Shown here: piece after piece, positions 6,646-15,625 of the stretch
How the letters are laid out: every line of letters begins with the position of its first letter
How positions within the stretch are numbered: the first letter of the stretch is position 1
Position numbers and translations under genes: made by a program
Source: Acidobacteriota bacterium
Lineage (GTDB): Bacteria; Acidobacteriota; Vicinamibacteria; Vicinamibacterales; SCN-69-37
NCBI GenBank assembly: GCA_016716905.1
Contig: JADJUS010000022.1
Span: forward strand, 1,041,501 to 1,105,500
Length of the DNA stretch: 64,000 bases
Reading direction: 5' to 3'
Notes under the pieces: generated by a model
The model's input: the letters and a program-made list of their open reading frames with translations, nothing else
Database searches by the model: none
Told to the model about the DNA's origin: nothing

Positions 6646-8472
6646 ATGACCAGCCTCAGATTCGCCCTGCGCACCCTGTTCAAGGCCCCATTTGTCACGA
6701 CCATTGCCGTGGTGTCGCTGGCTCTGGGGATTGGCGCGAACACCGCTATCTTCTCACTCTTCAATCAGATGCTCCTTCGGCCCCTGCCCGTGCAGTCGCC
6801 CGACAGCCTCGTGAACCTCTCGGCTCCTGGCCCGAAACCAGGCTCGCAATCGTGCAGTCAGGCGGGAGGGTGCGACGAGGTCTTCAGCTACGCGATGTTT
6901 CGCGACCTCGAGCGCGACACCAAGGTCTTCTCCGGCTTGGCCGCCCACCGGAGTTTCGGCACCAACCTCTCGTACGAGGGCCAGACCCTCAGTGGTGAGG
7001 GCATGCTCGTGTCCGGCAGCTACTTCCCCACGCTGGGTCTTGCACCCGCGCTGGGACGACTCCTCGGTCCCGGCGACGATCGCGCGGTTGGCGAATCGGC
7101 GGTCGTCGTCCTCAGTCACGCCTACTGGGTGGCGCGGTTTGGTGCCGATGAGTCGGTGCTCAACAGGACGATCATCGCCAACGGGCGCCCGCTGACCATT
7201 GTCGGCGTCGCGCCGAAGGGATTTTCAAGCACCACGCTGGGATCAAATCCCGAGATCTTCGTTCCCATCACGATGCGCTCTCACATGGAGAGCAGTTTCA
7301 AGGGCTTCGACAATCGGCGCAGCTACTGGGCCTACGTTTTTGGCCGTCTTGCGCCGGGAGTGAGTATCGACGCGGCCCAAACCGAGCTGTCCACGCGCTA
7401 TCGCACGATCATCAACGAAGTTGAGGCGCCGCTGCAGACCGGCATGAGCGACGCCACGATGGAGCGATTCCGCAACAAGCCCATCATCTTGACCCAAGGC
7501 CAGCGCGGCCAGAGTAGCGTGCATGAGGAGGCCAGCACGCCACTCAACCTGCTCTTCGCCGTGACAGGCGTCGTCCTCCTGATCGCATGCGCCAACATCG
7601 CGAACCTCCTGCTCGCGCGATCGGCGGCCAGGGCAAACGAGATGGCGGTGCGGCTATCAATTGGCGCCAGCCGTCGTCGTCTGATCGGTCAACTCCTGCT
7701 CGAATCATGTCTGCTCGCCATCCTTGGAGGCCTCGGCGGCTTGCTCGTGGCTCGCTGGACCCTCGGCGCCATCGCCACCATCCTGCCGGCGGACGCAGCC
7801 GCGACTTTGGCGTTTCAACTCGACTGGCCGGTCATGGCGTTTGCCGCAGCGCTCTCCCTGGTTACTGGTGTCCTATTCGGTCTCTTCCCTGCCATTCACA
7901 GCACGCGCCCTGATCTGGCGAGCACCCTCAAAGGCACTGCCGGCCAGCCCTCGGGCGCGCGAGCGGCCGCACGCTTCCGCATGGGACTGGTCACCGTGCA
8001 AATGGCTCTCTCGATGGCCCTGCTCGCGTCAGCCGGCCTCTTCACCAAGAGCCTGTTCAACGTGAGCCGCGTTGACCTGGGTGTGAAGCTCGACACCCTT
8101 GTGACGTTTTCGGTGTCACCTGAGCTGAACGGATACCCGTCTGAAAAATCAAAAGCGATCTTCGAACGGATTGAGGAGGAACTGTCGGCGCTCCCCGGCG
8201 TGACAAGTGTCAGCGCCTCGATGGTGCCGCTGCTGGCCGGAAGCAACTGGGGCACGAGCGTAAACGTGCAGGGTTTCAAGAATGGTCCCGACATCGACAA
8301 CCACTCCAACTACAACGAAGTGGGGCCCGATTACTTCAGCACGCTGGGCGTCCCACTGATCGGCGGGCGCGAATTCACCGCCTCCGATCGACTCGGTGGC
8401 CCCAAGGTGGCCGTTGTCAACCAGGCCTTCGCGAAAAGTTCGGCATCGAAGGCAAAGCCGTCGGCACACTGA
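6646..8472 (+). CDS. ADOP-type permease, 5' part of a frameshifted gene
   Basis: 608 residues of an ADOP/MacB permease without prefix domain: MTSLRFALRTLFKAPFVTTIAVVSLALGIGANTAIFS is the first helix, and the middle helices include LLFAVTGVVLLIACANIANLLLARSAARANEMAVRL. The frame breaks in the A-run at 8434-8437. Adding one A gives KKFGIEGKAVGTLM and joins it to the following frame without loss, so a single base is missing from a conserved gene. As written, the ORF ends at the TGA at 8470-8472, which overlaps the ATG of the downstream part. GGAGG at 6640-6644 is only one base from the ATG, too close for good use. Confidence 0.85.
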   Translation: MTSLRFALRTLFKAPFVTTIAVVSLALGIGANTAIFSLFNQMLLRPLPVQSPDSLVNLSAPGPKPGSQSCSQAGGCDEVFSYAMFRDLERDTKVFSGLAAHRSFGTNLSYEGQTLSGEGMLVSGSYFPTLGLAPALGRLLGPGDDRAVGESAVVVLSHAYWVARFGADESVLNRTIIANGRPLTIVGVAPKGFSSTTLGSNPEIFVPITMRSHMESSFKGFDNRRSYWAYVFGRLAPGVSIDAAQTELSTRYRTIINEVEAPLQTGMSDATMERFRNKPIILTQGQRGQSSVHEEASTPLNLLFAVTGVVLLIACANIANLLLARSAARANEMAVRLSIGASRRRLIGQLLLESCLLAILGGLGGLLVARWTLGAIATILPADAAATLAFQLDWPVMAFAAALSLVTGVLFGLFPAIHSTRPDLASTLKGTAGQPSGARAAARFRMGLVTVQMALSMALLASAGLFTKSLFNVSRVDLGVKLDTLVTFSVSPELNGYPSEKSKAIFERIEEELSALPGVTSVSASMVPLLAGSNWGTSVNVQGFKNGPDIDNHSNYNEVGPDYFSTLGVPLIGGREFTASDRLGGPKVAVVNQAFAKSSASKAKPSAH

Positions 8473-9146
8473 TGAAGCAGGGTGGTGACGGCCCGCTCGA
8501 CATCGAGATCGTCGGGCTGGTGCAGAATGCGAAATACAGCGAGGTGAAGGACGCCGTGCCGGCGCTGTTCTTCACACCCTATCGACAGGACGAACGCATC
8601 GGCTCCATGTCGTTTTATATCCGCACAGCGATTGAACCGAGCCAGTTCCTCAAGTCCGTGAATACGATCGTCTCAAGAGTGGACCCCAACCTCCCCGTGG
8701 AGGAGCTCAAGACGATGCCGCAGCAAGTGCAGGAGAATGTGTTTCTCGATCGGCTGATCAGCACGATGTCGGCGGCGTTCGCGACTCTCGCAACGCTCCT
8801 GGCGGCCATCGGCCTCTACGGTGTCCTGGCGTTCACCGTGTCGCAGCGCACGCGCGAGTTCGGTCTCCGGATGGCGCTGGGAGCGCAGGGTTCGAACGTC
8901 AAAGGGCTCGTGCTTAAACAGGTCGCCATCCTTGCTCTGGTGGGAGGCACGATTGGGCTCGCGATGGCCTGGGCCATCGGCGGCATTGCTGAATCCGAAG
9001 AACAACTCTTCGGTATGAAGGGCCACGACCCGGTGGTCTTCACCGCCGCGTTCGTGGTGCTCAGCCTTGTTGCGCTCGGCGCGGGGTATATCCCAGCGCG
9101 ACGCGCTTCACGGGTAGACCCCATGCGTGCGCTACGCTGGGAATAA
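8472..9146 (+). CDS. ADOP-type permease, 3' part of the frameshifted gene
   Basis: 224 residues that continue the permease started at 6646. They comprise the end of the second periplasmic core (IEIVGLVQNAKYSEVKDAVPALFFTPYR), three C-terminal helices and the typical ending ARRASRVDPMRALRWE. Its ATG overlaps the stop of the upstream part (TGATG), so if the frameshift is real the second half could still be made by translational coupling. A whole ADOP protein would be about 833 residues, normal for prefix-less members. Confidence 0.85.
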   Translation: MKQGGDGPLDIEIVGLVQNAKYSEVKDAVPALFFTPYRQDERIGSMSFYIRTAIEPSQFLKSVNTIVSRVDPNLPVEELKTMPQQVQENVFLDRLISTMSAAFATLATLLAAIGLYGVLAFTVSQRTREFGLRMALGAQGSNVKGLVLKQVAILALVGGTIGLAMAWAIGGIAESEEQLFGMKGHDPVVFTAAFVVLSLVALGAGYIPARRASRVDPMRALRWE

Positions 9147-9161
9147 GGGCGCTTCGCCTGT

Positions 9162-9366
9162 AATGGCGAAATGTCACAAATGTCCGAAATGGCGAACTGC
9201 GGACAGACCATTGCAGGGAAGAATGTTCGAATGTCCTTGGTAGTCAGTGGTTGAATCTGCTGCTCCAAGGTCATTCGCTCATTGCGCGCCTTGGACATTC
9301 GGCCATTCCCGGCAATTGGTTTGTCCGACATTTCGCCATTTCGGACATTTGTGACATTTCGCCATT
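9162..9366. repeat. 205-bp imperfect inverted-repeat element
   Basis: The ends are perfect 35-bp inverted repeats (9162-9196 against 9332-9366), built from the words AATGGCGAAATGTCAC and AAATGTCCGAAATGGCGAA. Homology between the arms continues inward with mismatches to about 9240 and 9288. It fills the space between a plus-strand permease stop and the minus-strand M20 peptidase stop. It has MITE-like shape and no coding capacity, and could work as a bidirectional terminator. Confidence 0.85.
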
Positions 9367-9367
9367 G

Positions 9368-10735
9368 CTAACGTCTGGCGATCTCCTGATACAAGATCGC
9401 CGCCGACACTATGCCCCCGTGGAAATTTGCGAGGTCGAGTTTCTCGTTCGGCGCGTGGGCGTTTTCGTCTGGCAGGCCGACGCCGAAGAGCACTGAGGGA
9501 ATGCCCAGCTCTTCCTGGAACGTCGAGACCACCGGAATTGATCCACCTTCGCGGCAGAACACCGGTGCCTTGCCGAAGCCCTGTTCGATCGCACGGCCTG
9601 CCGCGCGCACGTAGATGTTGTCGAAGTCCGCCATCCACGGCTTGCCGCCGTGCATGCGGGTGACCTTCAGCTCCACAGTCTTCGGCGCGACCTTGCGCAC
9701 GTACTCCTCAAACAGCGCGGCGATCTTGTCGGGATGCTGGTCGGGCACAAGCCGCATGCTGACCTTGGCCATGGCCGTGGCCGGCAACACGGTCTTTGCG
9801 CCTTCTCCGGTAAAGCCGCTGAGCAGTCCATTCACTTCGAAGGTCGGACGGCCCCAACGGCGCTCCAAGGTCGTGTAACCCGACTCGCCAAACAACTTCG
9901 GCGCACCCAGTTCCTTGCGGTATCGGTTGTCGTTCCACGGCAACTTGCGCCACTCTGCGCGCTCAGCCTCCGTCAACTCGCGGACGTCGTCATAAAACCC
10001 GGGGATCTTGATGCGGCCACCCTTGTCGCGCATCTGCGCCAGCATCTGGGCCAGCACCATCGCGGGATTGGCCACGGACCCGCCAAACACGCCCGAATGC
10101 AGGTCGCTATTCGAACCACGCAGATCGATCTGGAAGTACGTGAGTCCGCGCAGGCCGTAGCAGATCGATGGAATGCCCCGCTCAAACATCGCGGAGTCGG
10201 AAATGACCACCACGTCGGCGCCCAGCAGCGCTTTGTTTGCGCGAATGAAGTCGTCCAGGTTGTTGGACCCGACTTCTTCTTCGCCTTCGATGATCACCTT
10301 CAGGTTCACCGGCAGGCGGCCGTTCTGTTTCATGTGCGCTTCAATCGCCTTGAAGTGCATGAACACCTGGCCCTTGTCGTCGGCCGCGCCGCGCGCGTAG
10401 ATTTCGCCATCACGCACGGTGGCCTCAAAGGGCGGCGATTCCCACAGGTCGAGTGGGTCCACCGGCTGCACGTCGTAGTGGCCATAGAACAGAATGGTCG
10501 GCGCGCCCTCAGCATGCAGCCAGTCGCCGCACACCACCGGGTTGCCTGGGGTCTCCACGAGCCGCACGTTCTCGAGGCCGACGCGAGTCATCTCGGCGCC
10601 CGTCCATTCGGCACAGCGCTTCATGTCCGCCTGATGTTCGGGCAGCGCGCTGATCGAAGGGATGGCCAGGTAGTCTTTGAGTTCGCGGACGTATCGGTCG
10701 CGGTTGGTGTTGATGAAATCGATGACGTTGATCAT
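9368..10735 (-). CDS. M20-family dipeptidase/metallopeptidase
   Basis: 455 residues, the usual size of CNDP/M20A dipeptidases. Metal-site motifs are present: YGHYDVQP (about 86-93), GAADDKGQ with the bridging Asp (about 115-122), the catalytic EGEEEVGS (about 150-157), an Asp in VVISDSAMF, the lid-domain His in LHSGVFGG, and the C-terminal REGGSIPVV. It probably cleaves dipeptides or N-acyl amino acids in the cytoplasm; no signal peptide is seen. It overlaps the upstream M28 peptidase stop by one base (TAATG), so the two peptidases form an operon. Confidence 0.93.
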   Translation of the reverse strand: MINVIDFINTNRDRYVRELKDYLAIPSISALPEHQADMKRCAEWTGAEMTRVGLENVRLVETPGNPVVCGDWLHAEGAPTILFYGHYDVQPVDPLDLWESPPFEATVRDGEIYARGAADDKGQVFMHFKAIEAHMKQNGRLPVNLKVIIEGEEEVGSNNLDDFIRANKALLGADVVVISDSAMFERGIPSICYGLRGLTYFQIDLRGSNSDLHSGVFGGSVANPAMVLAQMLAQMRDKGGRIKIPGFYDDVRELTEAERAEWRKLPWNDNRYRKELGAPKLFGESGYTTLERRWGRPTFEVNGLLSGFTGEGAKTVLPATAMAKVSMRLVPDQHPDKIAALFEEYVRKVAPKTVELKVTRMHGGKPWMADFDNIYVRAAGRAIEQGFGKAPVFCREGGSIPVVSTFQEELGIPSVLFGVGLPDENAHAPNEKLDLANFHGGIVSAAILYQEIARR

Positions 10736-12192
10736 TAGCGTGGCCGACCTTCGGGTGCCCAGACGGGCGTGAATGTGGAATTGGCGAGCCAGCGAACCGG
10801 CTCGAGCATCGATCGTACCGCATCAAGCATGTGAACGAAATCCACTTTGCTGACTTCGTCACCCGCCTGGTGATAGTCGGTGTGCAGGTTGAAGCTCGAC
10901 ACGGTGTGCGAAATCACTCCCTTGCGTGCGAACTTGATGTTGTCCGATCGTGTGAAGAAGCTCTGGTCCGGGCGCGGGTCCTGCACCAGACGCGCGCCCT
11001 GTTTCGCCAGCTCGGGCCCCAGGTTGGAGCGCTCATAACCAGTGAGCCACAGACTGCGTGCCGGCACCATCGGGTCAGGACGCGCCAGCATCTCGAACTG
11101 TAGTTGCGCCACCATCTTCTCGATCGGCACCACCGGCAACTCGACGAAGTACGAAGACCCCGACACCGCGCCGCCGCCCTCTTCGCTTCCGAACAGCGCA
11201 AACACCAGCGTCCTCTTGGGCCGCGGGCCCGCCGCCAGCGCCTGCGCCAGCGCCATCACCGCCACTGTGCCCGAGGCATCGTCATCAGCGCCGTTATAGA
11301 TCTTGTCGGGTCCGGGCGCGTTCTCGCGCATGCCGATATGGTCCAGATGCGCTCCGAGAACGACGAATTGTTCGCGGGCGGTTGGGTCGCTGCCGGTCAG
11401 CCGGCCGACGGTGTTCCATGTGAAGGCCTTGGTTGCGCTCAGTTCGGCCTGAAGAGAAATCGCCGTGCCCTCAGCGAGCGCGGCAACCGCGTTGTAGGCG
11501 TCGCGATTGAGCGCCACGCGAGCGGTGCGCACAAGGCCGCCAGCCGGCGGCGTCACTTTGGCAAAGCGGGACCCGGCGCTGACCGGACGCGCGGCCGCAG
11601 TCGTCCACTGCTCGGGCGTCTGGGTCGCAAGTGTGATGACCAGAGCTGCGCCGACGGTGGGCTGTGGTGCACCGCCACGACCGCGACTGCCTGCTGCGGG
11701 CGGGCCTGCCGGCGCCTCGGGCATCAGGACGACAGAACCAGCGGGCACCGATGTGGCACCAAGAGCAAGCTTCACCAGAGGACCGCTGACCTTGGCGCCT
11801 GTCAGCGCAGTCACGAGCATTTCCTTCCCGTGCGTGAACTGGCTCGTGCCCGCTGAAAGCACGGCCGGCGCCGACATCTGCTCGCGCAGGATCTCGGCCG
11901 CCTGCACGTAGCCGCCGTTATCACCCATCGGCTCGAGGTTCCACAACTGGAACTGCGAGGCGATGTACGTGGCGGCGATCCACTCATCGCGGCTGTTGCT
12001 GGCCCGGCCGTTCATCGCGTCACTGGCGAGGAATTCCAGGTGCGCCCGAAGGCTGCGCTCGGTGATGGAGTCGGCAGACCCGGGGCGAGGCGTCTGCGCC
12101 TCAACGTCCGGCCGCGCTGTGGCCGCATAGGCGGCAGCGAGGCCAACACACGTCAGAGATATGAGAAGGGTACGGGATCGATGTGCACTCAT
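10735..12192 (-). CDS. Secreted M28-family peptidase
   Basis: 485 residues from ATG 12192. A signal peptide is visible (RTLLISLTCVGLAAAYAATA). A PA-like domain occupies about residues 130-210, followed by the M28 zinc core: VLGAHLDHIG, YNGADDDASGTVAVM, FALFGSEEGGG, and later HTDYHQAGDE. The family cleaves N-terminal residues (aminopeptidase or glutaminyl-cyclase-like). The in-frame start at 12213 would overlap the divergent gene and lengthen the signal region, so ATG 12192 is preferred. A TATTCT box lies 9 nt upstream. It is co-transcribed with the M20 dipeptidase: an extracytoplasmic and a cytoplasmic peptidase working in series. Confidence 0.92.
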   Translation of the reverse strand: MSAHRSRTLLISLTCVGLAAAYAATARPDVEAQTPRPGSADSITERSLRAHLEFLASDAMNGRASNSRDEWIAATYIASQFQLWNLEPMGDNGGYVQAAEILREQMSAPAVLSAGTSQFTHGKEMLVTALTGAKVSGPLVKLALGATSVPAGSVVLMPEAPAGPPAAGSRGRGGAPQPTVGAALVITLATQTPEQWTTAAARPVSAGSRFAKVTPPAGGLVRTARVALNRDAYNAVAALAEGTAISLQAELSATKAFTWNTVGRLTGSDPTAREQFVVLGAHLDHIGMRENAPGPDKIYNGADDDASGTVAVMALAQALAAGPRPKRTLVFALFGSEEGGGAVSGSSYFVELPVVPIEKMVAQLQFEMLARPDPMVPARSLWLTGYERSNLGPELAKQGARLVQDPRPDQSFFTRSDNIKFARKGVISHTVSSFNLHTDYHQAGDEVSKVDFVHMLDAVRSMLEPVRWLANSTFTPVWAPEGRPR

Positions 12193-12200
12193 GCACCGCG

Positions 12201-12207
12201 TAGAATA
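12201..12207. promoter_or_regulatory. Shared -10 box of a divergent gene pair
   Basis: TAGAATA reads as TAGAAT (12201-12206) on the plus strand, 6 nt before the S45 ATG at 12213. On the minus strand it reads as TATTCT, 9 nt before the M28 ATG at 12192. Only 20 bases separate the two start codons, so both transcripts must be leaderless or nearly so. No strong -35 was found. Confidence 0.55.
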
Positions 12208-12212
12208 CGCCA

Positions 12213-12737
12213 ATGCGACGTCTCTTGCGCGTGGTCCGTTGGCTGCTGCTCCTGGTCATCCTTCTTACCCTGATCACCGCAGGGTGGGCCTGGATACAGT
12301 TGGGACGCAGCCTGCCGCAACTCGATGGCACCCTCACAGTTGCAGGACTCTCGGCTCCGGTCACCGTTGATCGCGACGCGCTTGGAGTGCCGACCATCAA
12401 GGGCTCCACAAGACTCGACGTCGCCCGCGCCCTTGGTTTCATCCACGCGCAGGATCGTTTCTTCCAGATGGACCTGTCGCGACGCCGTGCGGCCGGGGAA
12501 CTGTCTGAACTCTTCGGGCGCGCCGCCCTCACCACTGACCAGGGCGCAAGGCTGCACCGTTTTCGCCACCGCGCGGCCGCTGTGATCGCCGCCACCAGCC
12601 CGTCCGATCTCGCCCTGGCCGACGCCTACGTTGACGGCGTCAACGCGGGCCTGAAGGCCCTGGACGCATTGCCGTTCAGTACCTGCTGCTGGGTCAAACG
12701 CCGGCCCCATGGACCCGCGAAGACTCGATCCTCGTGA
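12213..12737 (+). CDS. S45 penicillin acylase-family protein, 5' part (frameshifted)
   Basis: The first 155 or so residues match the start of an S45 (penicillin amidase) precursor. There is a membrane anchor or signal (VVRWLLLLVILLTLITAGWAWIQL), the family motif VTVDRDALGVPTIKGSTRLDVARALGFIHAQDRFFQMDLSRR, and GELSELFG. After LDALPF the reading continues in another frame (YLLLGQTPAPWTRED), which needs one extra base near 12677. The tail after that point in this ORF is out of frame. The start follows a -10 box by 6 nt. Confidence 0.85.
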   Translation: MRRLLRVVRWLLLLVILLTLITAGWAWIQLGRSLPQLDGTLTVAGLSAPVTVDRDALGVPTIKGSTRLDVARALGFIHAQDRFFQMDLSRRRAAGELSELFGRAALTTDQGARLHRFRHRAAAVIAATSPSDLALADAYVDGVNAGLKALDALPFSTCCWVKRRPHGPAKTRSS

Positions 12738-14618
12738 TCGCATCGATGTTCTTCAGCCTGCAGGATTCCACCGCAGGTGGCGAGGCGCGCGCAGCGCTTC
12801 TGCACGAGGCCTTCCCCGCCGGCCTTGCTGAGTTCCTCAACAGCACGAGCAGTGAGTGGGATACGCCGATGCATGGCGAGGCCCTGCCGCCGCCAACGCC
12901 TCCACCCGCCACAGTGTTCGACCTGCGGAACGCCGTGCCTGCTTCGCCGGCCGCAAGTCAGGCGGTGGCGAGCGAGTCATTCCTTGCGTCGATCGGACTG
13001 GCGACACCGGAAGACGCCCGCGGCAGCAACAACTGGGCCGTGGCCGGCAGCCGCACGTCAGATGGCCGGGCGCTGATCAGCGACGACATGCACCTCGGCC
13101 TTAGTGTGCCGAATATCTGGTACCGCGCGTCTCTGGCCTGGACCGACGACCGCGGTCCCCATCAGGTTTCGGGCATCACGCTTCCCGGCACCGCATCGGT
13201 AGTGGTCGGCAGCAACGGCCATGTGGCGTGGGGCTTCACCAACACCACGGCCGACTGGAGCGACCGCGTGCTCATCGAGACGGTTCCAGGCGACCCCACC
13301 CGTTACCTGACACCGGAAGGTCCGCGCGCATTCGACGTCACTCGCGAGCGCATCGGCGTAGACGATGAGGAGGACCAGTGGCTGGAGGTGCGCGAAACGA
13401 TCTGGGGACCGGTGGCCGCGCCCGATCACAAGGGAAGGCTGTTCGCTATTGCCTGGGTGGCGCACAGCCCTGATGGCATGAACTTCCGCATGTCGCAGAT
13501 GGAGCACGCGGCTTCCCTCGAGGAGGCGATTGCAGTGGCGAACCAGGCCGGCATCCCGGGACAGAACTGCGTCATCGCCGACAGCCGCGGGCAAATTGCG
13601 TGGACGGTCGCCGGTCGCATTCCGAAGCGCGTGGGCTTCACCGGCCAACTCCCAGTCTCCTGGGCCGATGGCACCCGCCGCTGGAGTGGCTGGTACGACT
13701 CCGCCTCCTACCCGCGCATCGTCAATCCCGCGGACGCAGTGATTGTCACCGCGAACAACCGCATCGTGTCGGGCGAGTACCTGGCGATGCTTGGCGACGG
13801 CGGATACGACCCTGGCGCGCGCGCGAGGCAGATCCTCGACGGCATCCGCAAGCTGGAGCGCATCACCACCGCCGATATGCTGGCGGTACAACTCGACGAC
13901 CGCGCGTTGCTGATGGAACGCTGGCGCTCGCTCGCGATCGAGACCATTGGCTCCGGCACCAACGCAGGGCGCGCGGAGTTCCGCCGCCTGCTGCAGGAAA
14001 GCTGGAGCGGTCGCGCGTCCACAGATTCAGTTGGCTATCGCCTGGCGCGGCAGTTCAGGTTGAAGACGGCCGAGTTGGTGTTCGCGCCGTTTGTGGCGAA
14101 GCTGAGGACGATGGACCCTGCGTATCCGTCGACGCCTGGCCGCAGCCTGGAGGGAACAGTGTGGGCGATGGTCTCCGCTCGGCCGGCGCATCTACTCAAC
14201 CCCGCGTATGGCGACTGGAACGCGCTGCTACTGGACGCCGTCGATCAGACGGTAGCGGCGCTGACGACTGATGGCCGCGCACTGAAAGACCGCACGTGGG
14301 GCGAGGCGAACACGCTGGCGATTCAGCATCCGATCTCGCGCCGTGCCATTCCTCGGACGTTGGTTCGACATGCCGCGCGTGGGGATGCCGGGCGACAGTC
14401 ACATGCCGCGCGTGCAGAGCCCCACCGCCGGAGCCTCAGAACGGCTGACGGTCTCGCCAGGGAACGAAGCCGCCGGGTACTTCCACATGGCGACTGGCCA
14501 GTCAGGCAATCCGAGGTCGCCCCACTATCGCGATGGCCATGAGGCGTGGGTGAAGGGCGAACCGACACCGTTCCTGCCTGGGGCGACCGTGAACACGCTT
14601 GTGTTGCGGCCGCAGTAG
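12734..14618 (+). CDS. S45 penicillin acylase-family protein, main part (second frameshift near 14340)
   Basis: This continues the acylase. GSNNWAVAG (about base 13023) supplies the N-terminal Ser nucleophile of the beta subunit created by autocatalytic cleavage. LISDDMHLGLSVPNIWYRASL and VAWGFTNTTADWSD are family motifs. The open frame runs to 14542, but from about 14340 the true C-terminus is in the frame ending at 14618 (PFLGRWFDMPRVGMPGDSHMP, then SPGNEAAGYFHM), so a second small indel is present. Corrected, the protein would be about 800 residues, normal for secreted or anchored N-acyl hydrolases acting on amides or acyl-homoserine lactones. The substrate is unknown. Confidence 0.85.
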
Positions 14619-14645
14619 GGCGTTTTCACTTGCGCATTGCTCACA

Positions 14646-14747
14646 CTCGGGCTTGAGGAACAGCCCGAGCTACGTACGGACTCGATCACGTAGCTTCGCC
14701 TGTCTATGACTTTCTGAACGTAGCTCGGCCTGGCCTTCAAGGCCGAG
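14646..14747. repeat. Two 8-bp-stem hairpins
   Basis: CTCGGGCT/AGCCCGAG (14646-14653, 14662-14669) and CTCGGCCT/AGGCCGAG (14724-14731, 14740-14747), both next to GTAGC or GCTACG words. They lie between the convergent S45 and rhodanese genes and may end both transcripts. Confidence 0.6.
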
Positions 14748-14761
14748 GCCTACGCGCAACC

Positions 14762-14824
14762 GGACTCTGGACCCTGGACCCTGGACTCTGGACTCTGGAC
14801 TCTGGACTCTGGACTCTGGACCCT
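14762..14824. repeat. Nine tandem copies of a 7-bp unit GGACYCT
   Basis: Uninterrupted array of GGACTCT and GGACCCT, nine units, running up to and into the stop codon of the minus-strand rhodanese gene (TAG at 14823-14825). A simple-sequence array, likely variable in copy number. Confidence 0.9.
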
Positions 14825-15371
14825 ACCGCTTGGGTCTTTCCAGCGGTAGGTCCTCTCGGTCGCCCCATTCCTTCCACGACCCGGTGTAGTTGCGGACGCG
14901 TGGGAAGCCGGCCAGACGAAGTGCGAGGTAGGTGTGAGCGGCGCGGTAGCCGCCCTGGCAGTACGTGACGACTTCGCGGTCCGGCGTGACACCAAGAGCT
15001 GCGTACATCGCCTTCAGCTCGTCGCTGGACTTGTAGGTGCCGTCAGGCGCGAGGTTGTTGGTCCACTCGAGGTTCACCGCGCCAGGAACGGCACCGCCGC
15101 GTTTGGCGCGGACGGCCTCGCCGTAGTACTCCGCTTCGCTACGGGTATCGACGATCGCGGTTTCCATCTTGCCGAGCCGCTCTTTCACGTCCGACCATGT
15201 CGCCAATCGACTGGGGTCGGCCTCGCCGTGCCAGGTGCTTGGCACAGGCGCAAGAGCATCTGTTGTCAGTGGAAGATTCGCGCGGGTCCAGGCAGCCACG
15301 CCGCCGTCGAGGACGCGCACATTCGGGTGGCCGAGGTATTCGAGGAACCAGAACGCGCGGGCCGCGCGCAT
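14823..15371 (-). CDS. Tandem-rhodanese sulfurtransferase, C-terminal part
   Basis: About 182 residues: the end of the first rhodanese domain (RAARAFWFLEYLGHPNVRVLDGGVAAWTRANLPL) and the full second domain (SDVKERLGKMETAIVDTRSEAEYYGE). The active-site loop is intact (VVTYCQGGYRAAHTY), with the catalytic Cys about 50 residues from the end. It is in the same frame as 15384-15623 but separated from it by a TAA at 15384-15386, so no start codon of its own is convincing. Family role: transfer of sulfane sulfur from thiosulfate or 3-mercaptopyruvate. Confidence 0.85.
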   Translation of the reverse strand: MRAARAFWFLEYLGHPNVRVLDGGVAAWTRANLPLTTDALAPVPSTWHGEADPSRLATWSDVKERLGKMETAIVDTRSEAEYYGEAVRAKRGGAVPGAVNLEWTNNLAPDGTYKSSDELKAMYAALGVTPDREVVTYCQGGYRAAHTYLALRLAGFPRVRNYTGSWKEWGDREDLPLERPKR

Positions 15372-15383
15372 GCCGGAGTTGCT

Positions 15384-15623
15384 TTACACCACCACCGGCC
15401 GACCGGGCGTCACACCTCGCAGCGAGAAGAGGTGTCCGATCATCCACATGAAGGCGCGCAATGGCGCTTCACTGGTGTCGATGAGGCTCAGGCCCCAGAG
15501 GTCCAAATGAATGCCGCCGGCCAGATGGCCGGCGGCGAATTCCTCTGCGGGCCTCAGGTCCAGAAGCAGCGGAGGCTGTGCGCCCTGCAGCTCATTGTGC
15601 AGGACCTCAGGCGTGACGAGCAT
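15384..15623 (-). CDS. Tandem-rhodanese sulfurtransferase, N-terminal part (premature TAA)
   Basis: 79 residues from ATG 15623: LVTPEVLHNELQGAQPPLLLDLRPAEEFAAGHLAGGIHLDLWGL, the N-terminal rhodanese domain. It ends in RPVVV at an in-frame TAA where related proteins have an aromatic or acidic residue before the loop S-x-S-G-M-R-A. One base change (TAC or TAT to TAA) explains it. ATG 15623 is preferred over the in-frame start at 15650 because it sits 2 nt after the stop of the helix-hairpin-helix gene, indicating an operon. Confidence 0.8.
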   Translation of the reverse strand: MLVTPEVLHNELQGAQPPLLLDLRPAEEFAAGHLAGGIHLDLWGLSLIDTSEAPLRAFMWMIGHLFSLRGVTPGRPVVV

Positions 15624-15625
15624 CG

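Noticed and set aside
8430..8440. Programmed ribosomal frameshift in the ADOP permease
   Set aside because: The A-run is short, no stimulatory structure is evident, and similar single-base breaks occur in many unrelated genes here.
14646..14747. Hairpins near GTAGC words considered as tRNA fragments
   Set aside because: No cloverleaf, anticodon arm or T-loop can be formed; they are simple 8-bp stems.
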